Source: Aeromicrobium sp. Root472D3 (GTDB lineage Bacteria > Actinomycetota > Actinomycetes > Propionibacteriales > Nocardioidaceae). Taken from it: 64,000 bases of DNA. The position numbers were made by a program, and so were the translations under genes. The notes below the pieces were generated by a model. That model was given only the letters and a program-made list of their open reading frames with translations, had not been told where the DNA came from and did no database searches. Below are positions 18,040 to 26,836 of the stretch, one piece after another. Position 1 is the first letter of the stretch. The number at the start of each line of letters is the position of its first letter. The stretch covers positions 544,844 to 608,843 of the forward strand of contig NZ_LMET01000001.1 in the NCBI RefSeq assembly GCF_001426485.1, written 5' to 3'.

Positions 18040-18097
18040 AATCCCCCCTCGCGCACAGGAACGACGAAGGGCCGGAACCTCAGGGTTCCGGCCCTTT
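18040..18097 (+). repeat. Direct repeat, distal end of the island (attR-like)
   Basis: Carries the final tRNA-Leu bases and the terminator without the rest of the tRNA. Exact matches to the proximal copy are 18040-18058 and 18061-18097. The sequence just to its left (about 17990-18039) shows no further homology to the tRNA. Confidence 0.8.
18067..18097 (+). terminator. Duplicated tRNA-Leu terminator
   Basis: Same 13-bp stem and TCAG loop as at 6755, followed by three T then CTCG, so the T tract is shorter than in the original. No tRNA body precedes it. Confidence 0.7.
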
Positions 18098-18173
18098 CTC
18101 GTCGCGGTGCAGCGACCGGAACGTGTTCCACGAACCCGCGATGGACGATGGCGGCGCGCCCCGACGACCGACA

Positions 18174-18203
18174 CCCCGATCGGACGGAGACGTCCGAACG
18201 GGG
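18174..18203 (-). terminator. Hairpin after the quinone oxidoreductase gene
   Basis: 13-bp arms (18174-18186 with 18191-18203, one mismatch) close a GAGA loop, 23 bp past the stop codon of the minus-strand gene. There is no T tract, so termination is likely but not certain. Confidence 0.5.
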
Positions 18204-18226
18204 TGACGGTCGAGTGGGGGCGGTTG

Positions 18227-19168
18227 TCAGCTGAAGTCGAGCACGATGCGTCCACGCACCCCGCCGCCGGCCAGCAGCTTGTGGGCCTCCGCCGCCTGCT
18301 CGGCCGGGAAGGTCGTGGCCACCCGCAACGTCAGCGTGCCGTCCTCGGCCTGCTGACGGAGGCGGTCGAGCTTGTCGGTGTGGCCGACGGCGGACGAGAC
18401 GAAGATCGGGTGCACCGAGATGTCGCGGTCGGTCGGACCGTCCCACCCGCGGATGGTCACCAGCGCCCCGCCGTCCTTGATGGCCGCGAGCGTCTGGTCG
18501 ATCTGCACGGAACCGTCGGCCAGGCCGTCGACGCCCTCGGGCACGGCGGCGCGGATGGCGGCGGCCACGTCGTCGCCGCGGGGGACGACGATGTCGGCGC
18601 CCAGGTCGCGGACGAGGTCCTCCTCGCCCTCCTTCGCGTCGGCGACGACGCGCAGGCCGTCGGCCTTGGCCAGCTGCACGACGAATCCGCCGAATGCGCC
18701 GACCGCGCCGGTGACGGCGACGGTCCCGCCGGCCGGGACGGCCATCTCGTCGAGGGCCAGGCGCGCGGTGAGCGCGTTCATGAGCAGGGTCGCCGCGGCT
18801 GCGTCGTCGGCACCGGCGGGTGCGGGGACGACCTGCTCGGCAGGCAGCACGATCTGGTCCTGGTAGGCGCCACGCGTCTCGCTGAGGGGAGCGACGACGG
18901 CGATCACGCGGTCGCCGACCGCGAACCGGTCGACACCCGGCCCGATCGCGTCGACGACGCCGGACAGGTCCATGCCAGGGACGTGCGGCCCGGGCGGCAC
19001 CTCGCCGTCGCGGTAATAGGCACCGCGGATCATCGCGGTGTCGGTGGGGTTGACGGTCGCGGCGTGGACGCGGATGCGGATCTGGCCGTCCTGCGGATCC
19101 TGCACAGGAAGGTCGAGCACCTCCAGGTCGTCCTCGTCGCCGGGCATGGGCACTCCGATGGCTCGCAT
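18227..19168 (-). CDS. Zinc-independent MDR-family NADPH:quinone oxidoreductase
   Basis: 313 aa. Medium-chain reductase fold: N-terminal GroES-like part with HAATVNPTD and GMDLSGVV, then a Rossmann domain with VTGAVGAFGG for NADPH. The structural and catalytic zinc Cys residues of alcohol dehydrogenases are absent, which places it with quinone or enone reductases. It is the first gene past the island's distal repeat and is followed by a hairpin. Physiological substrate unknown. Confidence 0.85.
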   Translation of the reverse strand: MRAIGVPMPGDEDDLEVLDLPVQDPQDGQIRIRVHAATVNPTDTAMIRGAYYRDGEVPPGPHVPGMDLSGVVDAIGPGVDRFAVGDRVIAVVAPLSETRGAYQDQIVLPAEQVVPAPAGADDAAAATLLMNALTARLALDEMAVPAGGTVAVTGAVGAFGGFVVQLAKADGLRVVADAKEGEEDLVRDLGADIVVPRGDDVAAAIRAAVPEGVDGLADGSVQIDQTLAAIKDGGALVTIRGWDGPTDRDISVHPIFVSSAVGHTDKLDRLRQQAEDGTLTLRVATTFPAEQAAEAHKLLAGGGVRGRIVLDFS

Positions 19169-19326
19169 GTCCGGTGCAACTCGGCCTGCACGATGCCTAT
19201 TCCGGACAAGTGGTCGGCTCGGTGCGCGAGGACCGGCTCACACGGCGAGGTGAAGGCCTCGACCGCCACACCCAGGTCGACGGGGTGTGCCGTGACCGGC
19301 GACGTCGACGCGTACCGACTGGCGTC

Positions 19327-20028
19327 TCAGCTGGTCGCCTCGAAGGCGCGAACCATCTGCGCACACGCGCGGTCGAGGTAGGCACGGAGGTGTCGTGCAG
19401 CCTCTTCGACGTCGCCGCTCTCGATGAGCTCGCAGATCGTCACGTTGTCGGTCAGGTAGGGGTCGTGGAAGTCCTTCAGAGGAGTCATGACATGGAACGC
19501 GAGACGCTGCTCGGCGAGCAGCTGACTCATCGTCGCGTCGAGGCGACGGTTGCCGGCCAGACCCGCTATCGCGAGGTGGAAGTGCATGTTCGCGGTGCCG
19601 AGCCCCCGCCAGTCCTCTGCCTCCGCGGCTGAGAGCCCCTCGGTCACGGCCAGTCGGATCTTGCTCTTCTGAGCCTGGGTGTGCCGTTCGGTCTGGGCGA
19701 GCGCCGACGTCTCCAGCATCGTGCGGAACTGGTAGATCGACGTGACGTCGTCCGCGGTGAGCTCGCGGACGAAGACCCCCCGGTTCATCTCGTGGACGAG
19801 CAGCTTCTCGTGCGCCAGGATGCGGAACGCCTCGCGCAGCGTGTTGCGTGACACCGACATGGCGGCGGCGAAGGCTTCTTCCGACAGGCGCGTGCCGGGG
19901 ACGATGCGTCCCTCGATCAGATAGCCCCGGAGCACGTCGACGACGCGCTCAGCGGTGCTCGCCGCGACGGGCGCAGGCCTGCCCGCGAACAGGTCCGCCA
20001 CGACGTCGAGGCCGTGGGTCTGAGTCAT
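19327..20028 (-). CDS. GntR/FadR-family transcriptional regulator (FCD domain)
   Basis: 233 aa. Winged helix at about 25-90 (LSEEAFAAAMSVSRNTLREAFRIL), followed by an all-helical FCD ligand domain with metal-site His residues (MHFHLAIAGL). Divergent from the ABC transporter/5-oxoprolinase operon across a 222-bp gap, so it is the obvious candidate local regulator, probably a repressor released by a small organic acid or a pathway intermediate. 158 bp separate its stop from the reductase start; nothing else is seen there. Confidence 0.9.
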   Translation of the reverse strand: MTQTHGLDVVADLFAGRPAPVAASTAERVVDVLRGYLIEGRIVPGTRLSEEAFAAAMSVSRNTLREAFRILAHEKLLVHEMNRGVFVRELTADDVTSIYQFRTMLETSALAQTERHTQAQKSKIRLAVTEGLSAAEAEDWRGLGTANMHFHLAIAGLAGNRRLDATMSQLLAEQRLAFHVMTPLKDFHDPYLTDNVTICELIESGDVEEAARHLRAYLDRACAQMVRAFEATS

Positions 20029-20154
20029 GTGAGGTCCTGTCCTGAGAAGATTCCCGCAGCGTAGCGCGGATCGCTCAACAAATCACCCGTTTTCAGCCGC
20101 CGCTTTATTGCCGTGATGTTAAGGAGTTTCAGGGGCGTTAAAGGTCAAGTAAAA

Positions 20155-20179
20155 GGATTGCAGAATGTGTGAACAATCC
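20155..20179. promoter_or_regulatory. Inverted repeat in the GntR/ABC intergenic region
   Basis: GGATTG (20155-20160) and CAATCC (20174-20179) are 6-bp arms around a 13-bp AT-rich centre, 72 bp before the substrate-binding protein start. The whole 20029-20250 gap is AT-rich for this genome and should hold both promoters. Assignment as the GntR operator is inference. Confidence 0.4.
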
Positions 20180-20250
20180 GTATCGTCCTTCGTACTGTGG
20201 TCGAGGCCACACCCACCCAGCCTCCTTGGCTCGACATCGAAGGACTGAAC

Positions 20251-21420
20251 ATGAACGTTTTCGCTACGACTGACGGGGGTCGGGGACGGGCAGCGCTGCG
20301 TCGAAGGACCAGCAGGACCTCCCTCGCGCTGGTCGCTGTCGGCGGGATCCTCACGCTCGCCGCCTGTGGTGGGGGCTCTGACTCTGCGAGCTCCGGCTCC
20401 GGATCCGGAGGCAGCGTCGATGTCGCCGAGTACAAGGCCGGTGCCGAGGAGGCCATGAAGCCCGTCGAGACGTTCGACGGCCCGACGGAGGGCCCGGCGG
20501 CTGCCGCCGGCAAGAAGGTCGTCTTCATCACCTGCGGCTTCGAGGCCGAGGGGTGCAACCTCCCGGGCAAGGCCGCCAAGGAGGCCGGAGACGCACTCGG
20601 CTGGGACGTCACGGTCGTCGACGGCAAGTTCGATCCTCGCATCTACTCGCGGGCCATCCAGAACGCCATCGACTCGAACGCCGACGGCATCATCATCGAC
20701 GCCATCGACGCCGACGCCATCTCCGGGCCGCTCAAGGCCGCTCGCGCCAAGGGCATCGTGGTGGGCAGCTACGACTCCCTGAACGAGGTCAGCGACACCA
20801 GCGTGTCGTACGACGTGCAGGCCAGCACCGAGAAGCAGGGCAAGGCCATGGCCGACTACATGATCTGGAAGACCGATGGGAAGGCCAAGGCCTTCATCCT
20901 GAACGCGCCGGAGTTCAAGGCCCCCTTCGCCTGGACCGAGACCGCTGAGAAGGCGATCAAGGACTGCTCGTCGTGCGAGATCACGGGCTCGCAGAAGTTC
21001 ACCGCCGGTGACGCGGCGACCCGTCTCCCGCAGCTCACGGTGTCGTCCGTCCGCCAGAACCCCGACACGAACGTCATGATCGCCTCGTACGACGCCGCGA
21101 TGCTGGCCAGCATCCCCTCGATGCAGAGCGCCGGCATCCTCAAGGACGTGAAGGTCGGGACGTTCAACGGCATCAGCGCCGCGATGGACCTGATCCGCAA
21201 GGGTCAGCTCACGGCGTCGGTGGGAGGCGCGATGGAGTGGGGCGCCTGGGCGTCGATGGACAACATGAACCGCATGCTCGCCGGCGAGGAAGCCGTCGAG
21301 CAGAACGTCCCGGTGCGGCTCATCACCGCCGAGAACGTCGACACCATCGACCCGAGCGGTCCGTGGACCGGTGACATCGACTTCCGGGCCGAGTACAAGA
21401 AGATCTGGGACGGGGAGTAG
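20251..21420 (+). CDS. Ribose-type ABC transporter substrate-binding lipoprotein
   Basis: 389 aa. The open frame begins earlier, but the ATG at 20251 has GAAGGA upstream and starts a proper signal: a basic region with several Arg, a hydrophobic core and the lipobox LTLAAC with the lipid-modified Cys. After a Gly/Ser-rich tether comes a periplasmic-binding-protein type 1 domain (KKVVFITCGF, GIIIDAIDADA). This is the class used with CUT2-type importers of pentoses, polyols and related molecules. The ligand is unknown. First gene of the large operon ending with glutamate dehydrogenase. Confidence 0.9.
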   Translation: MNVFATTDGGRGRAALRRRTSRTSLALVAVGGILTLAACGGGSDSASSGSGSGGSVDVAEYKAGAEEAMKPVETFDGPTEGPAAAAGKKVVFITCGFEAEGCNLPGKAAKEAGDALGWDVTVVDGKFDPRIYSRAIQNAIDSNADGIIIDAIDADAISGPLKAARAKGIVVGSYDSLNEVSDTSVSYDVQASTEKQGKAMADYMIWKTDGKAKAFILNAPEFKAPFAWTETAEKAIKDCSSCEITGSQKFTAGDAATRLPQLTVSSVRQNPDTNVMIASYDAAMLASIPSMQSAGILKDVKVGTFNGISAAMDLIRKGQLTASVGGAMEWGAWASMDNMNRMLAGEEAVEQNVPVRLITAENVDTIDPSGPWTGDIDFRAEYKKIWDGE

Positions 21421-21426
21421 CACCAG

Positions 21427-22878
21427 ATGCCCTCGACGCGCACGGCAGCCATCCAGATCCGTGGTCTCAGCAAGACGTTCGGCGCCACTCGCGCCCTCAG
21501 CAACGTCTCGATGGAGGTCGCACCGGGCAGCATCCACGCACTGATCGGGCTCAACGGGTCCGGCAAGTCGACGCTGGTCAAGGTTCTGTCCGGCTTCTAC
21601 GCGGCGGACGAGGGCGACGTCTCGATGGGGGAGGTGGTCTTCGTCCACCAGGACCTGGGCCTCCTCCCCTCGTTGACCGTGCTGGAGAACTTCAGCATCG
21701 GCCGACCCATGGCCATGAGACGTGGACAGATCGACCGCAGAGCCGAGGAGGAGCGGGCCCGTGCGGCCCTGGCCGAGTTCGGGCTCGAGCACACCGTCCG
21801 CCAGCAGATCTCGTCGCTCACCCAGGCTCAGTGCGCCATCATCGCGATCGCGCGGGCCCTCGACCGGTCCGCGTCGGGCGACGTCGCCGCCCTCGTGCTC
21901 GACGAGCCCACCTCGGCCCTGCCGAGCCACGAGATCGAGATGCTCGCCGCGGCCATGAGGACGTACGCGGACCGTGGGATCGGCATCGTGTTCATCACGC
22001 ATCGGCTGCAGGAGGTCGTGGACCTCGCGGACACCCTCACCGTGCTGCGCAACGGGCAGCTCGTCTACTCCGGACCGACCGAGGGGACATCGATCCCCGG
22101 CATGGTCGAGATGATGGTCGGCGACGCACCCACCCGCGTCGAGGCCGAGTGGACGCCCCCGGTCAGGACGGGTGAACCGGTCCTGGAGGCTCGCGCGATC
22201 GTCTCCGACACGCTCGACCGGCTCGACCTGTCGGTCTACTCCGGTGAGATCCTCGGCGTCTTCGGCATGACCGGCAGCGGGCTGGAAACCCTCGGGTCGG
22301 TCCTGTCCGGACGCGAAGCGGCAGCAGGCGGCACGGTCCAGCTCGACGGCTCCCCCCTCGTGGCCAACAGCCCGCGCGTGCAGACGATCGGTTACGTCCC
22401 GAGCGACCGACCGCGGCGGGGCGTCCTCCCCGGCCTGAGTGTCAGGGAGAACATCTCCATCCGCTCCCTCAAGGGCACGCTGTCTCGCGGGCAGATCTCA
22501 CGCCGGAAGGAGGTTGCCCTCGCCCAGCGGTGGGCCGAGGACCTGCGCATCAAGCCCAGCGACGCGAGCGTCCCGATCCTGACGCTCAGCGGCGGCAACC
22601 AGCAGAAGGCCATCCTGGCGCGTTGGCTCGCCGTGGACCCCCGGGCGATCGTCGCCGAGGAGCCGACGCAGGGCATCGACGTCTGGGCCAAGACCGAGAT
22701 CCTGCACCGCCTGCGCGGCGCCGCCGAGAACGGGGCAGCCGTGCTCCTGACCGCGGTCGAGCCCGAGGAGATCCTCGACTTCTGCGACCGCGTCGTCGTC
22801 CTGCGCAAGGGCCGTGTCGTCCTCGACGAGCAGCGGTCCGACCTCACCATCACTGACATCCTCAGTGCGATGCACTGA
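21427..22878 (+). CDS. Sugar-type ABC importer ATPase with two ABC domains (RbsA/MglA-like)
   Basis: 483 aa. First ABC domain: Walker A GLNGSGKST, Walker B LVLDEPTS, switch His in FITHRL; the signature region is the weakened SLTQAQC typical of RbsA first domains. Second domain: the Walker A position reads GMTGSGLET without the Lys, but the signature LSGGNQQK is intact with VAEEPTQGID. Such asymmetry is normal for CUT2 ATPases. Begins 6 bp after the binding-protein stop. Confidence 0.93.
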   Translation: MPSTRTAAIQIRGLSKTFGATRALSNVSMEVAPGSIHALIGLNGSGKSTLVKVLSGFYAADEGDVSMGEVVFVHQDLGLLPSLTVLENFSIGRPMAMRRGQIDRRAEEERARAALAEFGLEHTVRQQISSLTQAQCAIIAIARALDRSASGDVAALVLDEPTSALPSHEIEMLAAAMRTYADRGIGIVFITHRLQEVVDLADTLTVLRNGQLVYSGPTEGTSIPGMVEMMVGDAPTRVEAEWTPPVRTGEPVLEARAIVSDTLDRLDLSVYSGEILGVFGMTGSGLETLGSVLSGREAAAGGTVQLDGSPLVANSPRVQTIGYVPSDRPRRGVLPGLSVRENISIRSLKGTLSRGQISRRKEVALAQRWAEDLRIKPSDASVPILTLSGGNQQKAILARWLAVDPRAIVAEEPTQGIDVWAKTEILHRLRGAAENGAAVLLTAVEPEEILDFCDRVVVLRKGRVVLDEQRSDLTITDILSAMH

Positions 22879-22903
22879 CCCTGAACCCTCCGGAGACGAG
22901 AAC

Positions 22904-23920
22904 ATGGCACGCACAGATGCAGCCGCGCAGACGGCCGGCACCAGCACGAGCGGCAGGGCCGCGTTCCTGACCGAGCTACCCCGCTTCGGGATGGTGGGGC
23001 TGCTCGTGATCATCGTCGTGGTCTTCAGCGTGCTGAGGCCCGACTCGTTCGCGACCACCGACAACATCCGGACGGTCCTCGTCGAGAGCGCGGTCCTGAC
23101 GATCCTCGCGCTGGCCGTCATGATCCCCTTGATCGCCAACGACTTCGACCTGTCGGTAGCCGCGCAGCTGGGGTTCGCGTCGATCCTCGCGGCCGGCCTG
23201 CCGGGCAAGCAGGGCCTCTCGGTCCCGCTCGTCATCCTGGTCGTCCTGGCAGTCGGTGCCGTCATCGGCATCATCCACAGCGTCCTGATCGTCATGTTCG
23301 AGCTCCCGTCGGTCGTCGTCACCCTGGCCACCAGCACGGTCCTCGGCGGAATCGTCCTCTGGTACACCGACGGAGCCGTCCTGTACGAGGGAGTGCCCGC
23401 CTCGCTCACCGACCTGGGTCAGAAGGACGTCGTGGGCGTGCCGCTCCCGATCATCTACATGGTCGTGGTCGCCGCCGTCCTGTGGTTCATCCTGGAGCGC
23501 CGACCGTGGGGTCGTTACCTGTACGCCGTCGGCAGCTCACCGGTCTCGGCGCGTCTGGCCGGCGTCAACGCCCCGCGGGTGCGTGCCACCGCGCTCATCG
23601 CCTGCTCGGTGCTGGCAGCACTGGCCGGCCTGATCCTCACGGCCCGGATCGGATCGGGCAACCCCTCGATCTCGAATGCGTACTTCCTGCCGGCGTTCGC
23701 CGCCGCCTTCCTGAGCCTGGCCGCGTTCAAGCTCGGCTTCTTCAACCCGCTCGGAGTCGTGCTGTCGGTCTACCTGCTCGCCATCGGCGTCAACGGTCTG
23801 ACCCTCCTGGGAGCCCCGTCCTGGGTCGAGCCGGTGTTCAACGGTCTCGCCCTCATCATCGCGATCGGTCTCGCCCGACTCTCCGTCGGCAAGTCCCGCA
23901 AGCTGTTCAGCGGCGTCTGA
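22904..23920 (+). CDS. Ribose-type ABC transporter permease (RbsC-like)
   Basis: 338 aa with about ten membrane helices and the BPD_transp_2 pattern (NIRTVLVESAVLTILALAVM, NDFDLSV, the Rossmann-like loop ARLAGVNAPRVR). The frame is open from 22814, but the ATG at 22904 is preceded by GGAGACGAGAAC and lies 25 bp after the ATPase stop. A single permease gene implies a homodimer, as in ribose importers. Confidence 0.92.
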   Translation: MARTDAAAQTAGTSTSGRAAFLTELPRFGMVGLLVIIVVVFSVLRPDSFATTDNIRTVLVESAVLTILALAVMIPLIANDFDLSVAAQLGFASILAAGLPGKQGLSVPLVILVVLAVGAVIGIIHSVLIVMFELPSVVVTLATSTVLGGIVLWYTDGAVLYEGVPASLTDLGQKDVVGVPLPIIYMVVVAAVLWFILERRPWGRYLYAVGSSPVSARLAGVNAPRVRATALIACSVLAALAGLILTARIGSGNPSISNAYFLPAFAAAFLSLAAFKLGFFNPLGVVLSVYLLAIGVNGLTLLGAPSWVEPVFNGLALIIAIGLARLSVGKSRKLFSGV

Positions 23921-23947
23921 CACACCACGAGCCAAGGAGCACGACAC

Positions 23948-25600
23948 ATGTCCAACACGACACCACGTCCGGACCGCACCGACGTCCTGGTCATCGGCGC
24001 AGGACCCTCGGGCGCCATCGCGACGAGCCGCTTGGTCGCGGCGGGGTTCGGGGTCGTCTGCCTGGAGCAAGGCGACTGGACGAGGCGCTCCGAGTTCACC
24101 GGCGCCACGAAGGACTGGGAGCTGTCCGCCCAGCGGGACTGGCACCCGAACCCCAACGTCCGCAACCGCCCTGCCGACTACCCCATCGACGTCACGGAGT
24201 CGGACGTCAACCCGCTGATGTACTCCGGTGTGGGCGGAAGCACCATCCTGTACGGCGCCCACTGGGTGCGCTCGCTTCCGTCCGACTTCCGTGTCAGGAC
24301 CCTCGACGGTGTCGCCGACGACTGGCCGATCTCCTACGAGGACCTGCAGCCGTACTACGAGCAGATGGACCAGGAATTCGGCATCTCCGGACTGGGCGAC
24401 GACCCGACGTACCCGGACACCGCGGCACCTCCGCTGCCCCCGTTGCCGATCGGCCGCATCGGCCTGCGTGCCGCACAGGGCATGGACGCGCTCGGCTGGC
24501 ACTGGTGGCCCGCACCCAACGCGATCGCCTCCCGCGGGTACCGCGGGCGGGACGCGTGCATCCGTCGCGGCACCTGCCAGACCGGATGCCCCGAGGGTGC
24601 CAAGGCGTCAGCCGACATCACGCACTGGCCGTCCAACATCGAGAAGGGCGCTCGTCTCGTCACCGGCGCCCGGGTCAGCGAGATCACCGTCGACGAGAAC
24701 GGGCTCGCCAATGGCGCGGTCTACATCGACCGCGACGGCGTCACCCATCACCAGAGGGCTGACGTCGTGATCGTGGCGGCCAACGGCGTCGGGACGCCGC
24801 GTCTGCTGCAGATGTCGACCTCGGCGCGCTTCCAGGACGGCCTCGCGAACTCGTCCGGCATGGTCGGTCGCCGGCTCATGATGCACCCGTACGCGGCCGT
24901 CAACGGGCTGTACGACGAGGATCTCGAGAGCTGGCTGGGGCCCGCGGGCCAGTCGATCGTCTCGACCCAGTTCTACGAGACGGACCACAGCCGGGGGTTC
25001 GTGCGGGGAGCCAAGTGGCAGGTCATGCCCGCCGGCGGTCCGCTCGGCAACAGGTCCGGGTACGCCGGCCTCCCGGGATCGGACGAGAGCGGCGACCCGC
25101 TCGCCGGCTGGGGTGAGGACTTCCACCACCAGGCCCGCAAGAGCTTCGGACGCTCGTTCGAGTGGGGCATCATCGCCGAGGACCTGCCTGACGCGGAGAA
25201 CCGCGTCGTGCTGTCGGACTCGCTGGTCGACTCCGACGGCCTCCCGGCACCCAAGATCCAGTACCGGTCCAGCGAGAACACCCGCAAGCTGCTGGAGTTC
25301 CACGTCGCCCGCGCCCGCGAGGCGCACGTCGCTGCCGGCGCCGTCGAGACGCACGCGACGCCGCTCATGCGTGACTGCGGCTGGCACCTCCTCGGGACGG
25401 CGCGCATGGGCGACGACCCGTCCGACAGCGTCGTGGACACCTACGGACGCACCCATGACGTCCCCAACCTGTTCGTGATGGACGGCAGCACGTTCGTGAC
25501 GTCGTCGGGCATGAACCCGACCGCGACGATCGCCGCCCTGGCGCTGCGCTCGGTCGAGCACCTCATCCAGAACCGACGCGAGCAGAAGGTCTCCGCATGA
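23948..25600 (+). CDS. GMC-family FAD dehydrogenase with Fe-S cysteine motif
   Basis: 550 aa. FAD-binding Rossmann motif VIGAGPSGA, the GMC segment YSGVGGSTILYGAHW, and the active-site His in WHLLGTARMG with SSGMNPTATI at the C-terminus. Cys204, Cys210 and Cys214 (spacing C-x5-C-x3-C, then PEGAK) match the 3Fe-4S ligands of bacterial FAD-glucose dehydrogenase and gluconate 2-dehydrogenase large subunits. It should oxidise a hydroxyl group and pass electrons to an acceptor rather than to O2. No Tat or Sec signal is seen. Its stop overlaps the next gene by 4 bp, which encodes the likely small subunit. Confidence 0.88.
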   Translation: MSNTTPRPDRTDVLVIGAGPSGAIATSRLVAAGFGVVCLEQGDWTRRSEFTGATKDWELSAQRDWHPNPNVRNRPADYPIDVTESDVNPLMYSGVGGSTILYGAHWVRSLPSDFRVRTLDGVADDWPISYEDLQPYYEQMDQEFGISGLGDDPTYPDTAAPPLPPLPIGRIGLRAAQGMDALGWHWWPAPNAIASRGYRGRDACIRRGTCQTGCPEGAKASADITHWPSNIEKGARLVTGARVSEITVDENGLANGAVYIDRDGVTHHQRADVVIVAANGVGTPRLLQMSTSARFQDGLANSSGMVGRRLMMHPYAAVNGLYDEDLESWLGPAGQSIVSTQFYETDHSRGFVRGAKWQVMPAGGPLGNRSGYAGLPGSDESGDPLAGWGEDFHHQARKSFGRSFEWGIIAEDLPDAENRVVLSDSLVDSDGLPAPKIQYRSSENTRKLLEFHVARAREAHVAAGAVETHATPLMRDCGWHLLGTARMGDDPSDSVVDTYGRTHDVPNLFVMDGSTFVTSSGMNPTATIAALALRSVEHLIQNRREQKVSA

Positions 25601-26031
25601 CACGACTCGACCTCACCCTCGGCCTCTCGGGAAACCAGCGCGAGACCTACGGCCAGATCGCGGACGTCCTCATCTGCGAGGCCGACGGGATGCCCTCGGC
25701 CACCCAGGTCGAGGTGCACACCCGGTGGATCGACGAGGCGCTCCGCCTTCGTCCGGACCTGCGCGAGGGACTCGACGCCGCCCTCGAGCTCGTGCGCACG
25801 GCGCCGGACGTGCGTCAGGTGCTGGGAAGACTCGCCGTCGATCACCCCGACGTGTTCACGGCTCTGGGCACCCTCACGGCCGGCGCGTACTACATGGACG
25901 ACCGGGTGCGCGAGCTGATGGGCTACCCGGGCCAGGAGGAACGGCGGCTCGTCGACGACACCTCCGAGTACCTCGACATGCTCGAGCGGGTCGTCGAGCG
26001 AGGCCCCGTCTACCGACCTACGCCGTCCTGA
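25597..26031 (+). CDS. Small subunit-like protein of the GMC dehydrogenase (gluconate dehydrogenase subunit 3-like)
   Basis: 144 aa, ATGA overlap with the GMC gene. Helical, acidic, with a pattern (GQIADVLICEADGMPSA ... GYPGQEERRL) similar to subunit 3 proteins that accompany Fe-S GMC dehydrogenases. Those usually carry a Tat signal that exports the complex; this one has none, so the pair probably works in the cytoplasm after import by the ABC system. The family assignment is from size, context and weak pattern similarity. Confidence 0.65.
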   Translation: MTRLDLTLGLSGNQRETYGQIADVLICEADGMPSATQVEVHTRWIDEALRLRPDLREGLDAALELVRTAPDVRQVLGRLAVDHPDVFTALGTLTAGAYYMDDRVRELMGYPGQEERRLVDDTSEYLDMLERVVERGPVYRPTPS

Positions 26032-26080
26032 TCCCCTCATCGCACCCCACCCCACCTCACCGCAACGAAAGGGCACCTCT

Positions 26081-26836
26081 GTGTCGACCAGCAAGCGCGT
26101 AGCCATCGTGACCGGAGCCGCGTCGGGCATCGGCAGGGCCGCAGCCGTCGAGCTCGTTGCTCGAGGGCTGGACGTGGTCGTGGCCGACCTCGACGGCGAC
26201 GGGGCGGCCCGGGTTTCCGGCGAGCTGTCCGAATCCGGTGTCGCCCACGCCGTTCAGGTCGACATGTCCGACGCATCCCAGGTCGAGCGACTCGTCGACG
26301 AGACGGCAGCCACGTTCGGTCGTCTCGACGTGGTGGTCAACAACGCCGGCGTCCAGCGGTCCGGAGCGGTCACCGAGTTCGCCGAGAGCGACTGGGACCT
26401 CCTGCTCGGGATCAACCCCAAGTCCTGCTTCCTGTCCGCCAAGTACGCCGTTCCCCTGTTGAGGCAGAACGAGACCGGCGGGTCCATCGTCAACGTCTCG
26501 TCCATCGCCGGGCTCAAGGGAGGCCCGGGGCAGACCGCTTACTCGGCCTCCAAGGGCGCGATCGTGGCGTTCTCACGCGCACTCGCCGTCGAGCTCGCCA
26601 GCGACTCCATCCGCGTCAACTGCCTGTGCCCAGGGTGGGTCGACACCCCGTTCAACGAGCCGGCCATCGAGTTCATGGGAGGACGGAGGAAGCAGGACGA
26701 GATGATCGCCGCGACCGTCCCTCTCGGACGGCAGGGGCGTCCCGAGGAGATCGCCCGCACGATCGCGTTCCTGGCTCTGGACGACTCGGCATACATGACG
26801 GGTCAGGCGCTGGTCGTCGACGGAGGTCAGATCTGA
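26081..26836 (+). CDS. Short-chain dehydrogenase/reductase (SDR)
   Basis: 251 aa, GTG start. Classical SDR: TGAASGIGRAA for the dinucleotide, Asp in VADLDGD suggesting NAD preference, NNAG, and the catalytic Ser-Tyr-Lys set in NVSSIAG and YSASKGA. It would oxidise or reduce a hydroxyl/keto group, probably acting next to the GMC enzyme on the imported compound. A 49-bp gap separates it from the small subunit. The following gene overlaps its stop by one base (TGATG). Confidence 0.92.
   Translation: MSTSKRVAIVTGAASGIGRAAAVELVARGLDVVVADLDGDGAARVSGELSESGVAHAVQVDMSDASQVERLVDETAATFGRLDVVVNNAGVQRSGAVTEFAESDWDLLLGINPKSCFLSAKYAVPLLRQNETGGSIVNVSSIAGLKGGPGQTAYSASKGAIVAFSRALAVELASDSIRVNCLCPGWVDTPFNEPAIEFMGGRRKQDEMIAATVPLGRQGRPEEIARTIAFLALDDSAYMTGQALVVDGGQI

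Larger units (their letters stand above)
6729..18097. mobile_element. Putative genomic island at tRNA-Leu, no integrase seen
   Basis: Segment of about 11.3 kb bounded by the tRNA-derived direct repeats. Core cell-wall genes lie on the left. The cargo is nine genes: two LysR regulators, a permease, a peptidase-like hydrolase, a flavin oxidoreductase, an aldehyde dehydrogenase, an amino-acid dehydrogenase, a DUF1338 enzyme and an RCK membrane protein. No recombinase, relaxase or phage gene was found, so the element is probably immobile now or was mobilised in trans. The stretches 6788-7037 and 17911-18039 contain no gene I can support. An alternative is a local duplication of the tRNA end without integration. 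Confidence 0.65.

Noticed and set aside
20119-22002. Minus-strand frame of 627 codons across the ABC transporter genes
   Set aside because: Shadow of the binding-protein and ATPase genes; no recognisable protein pattern.
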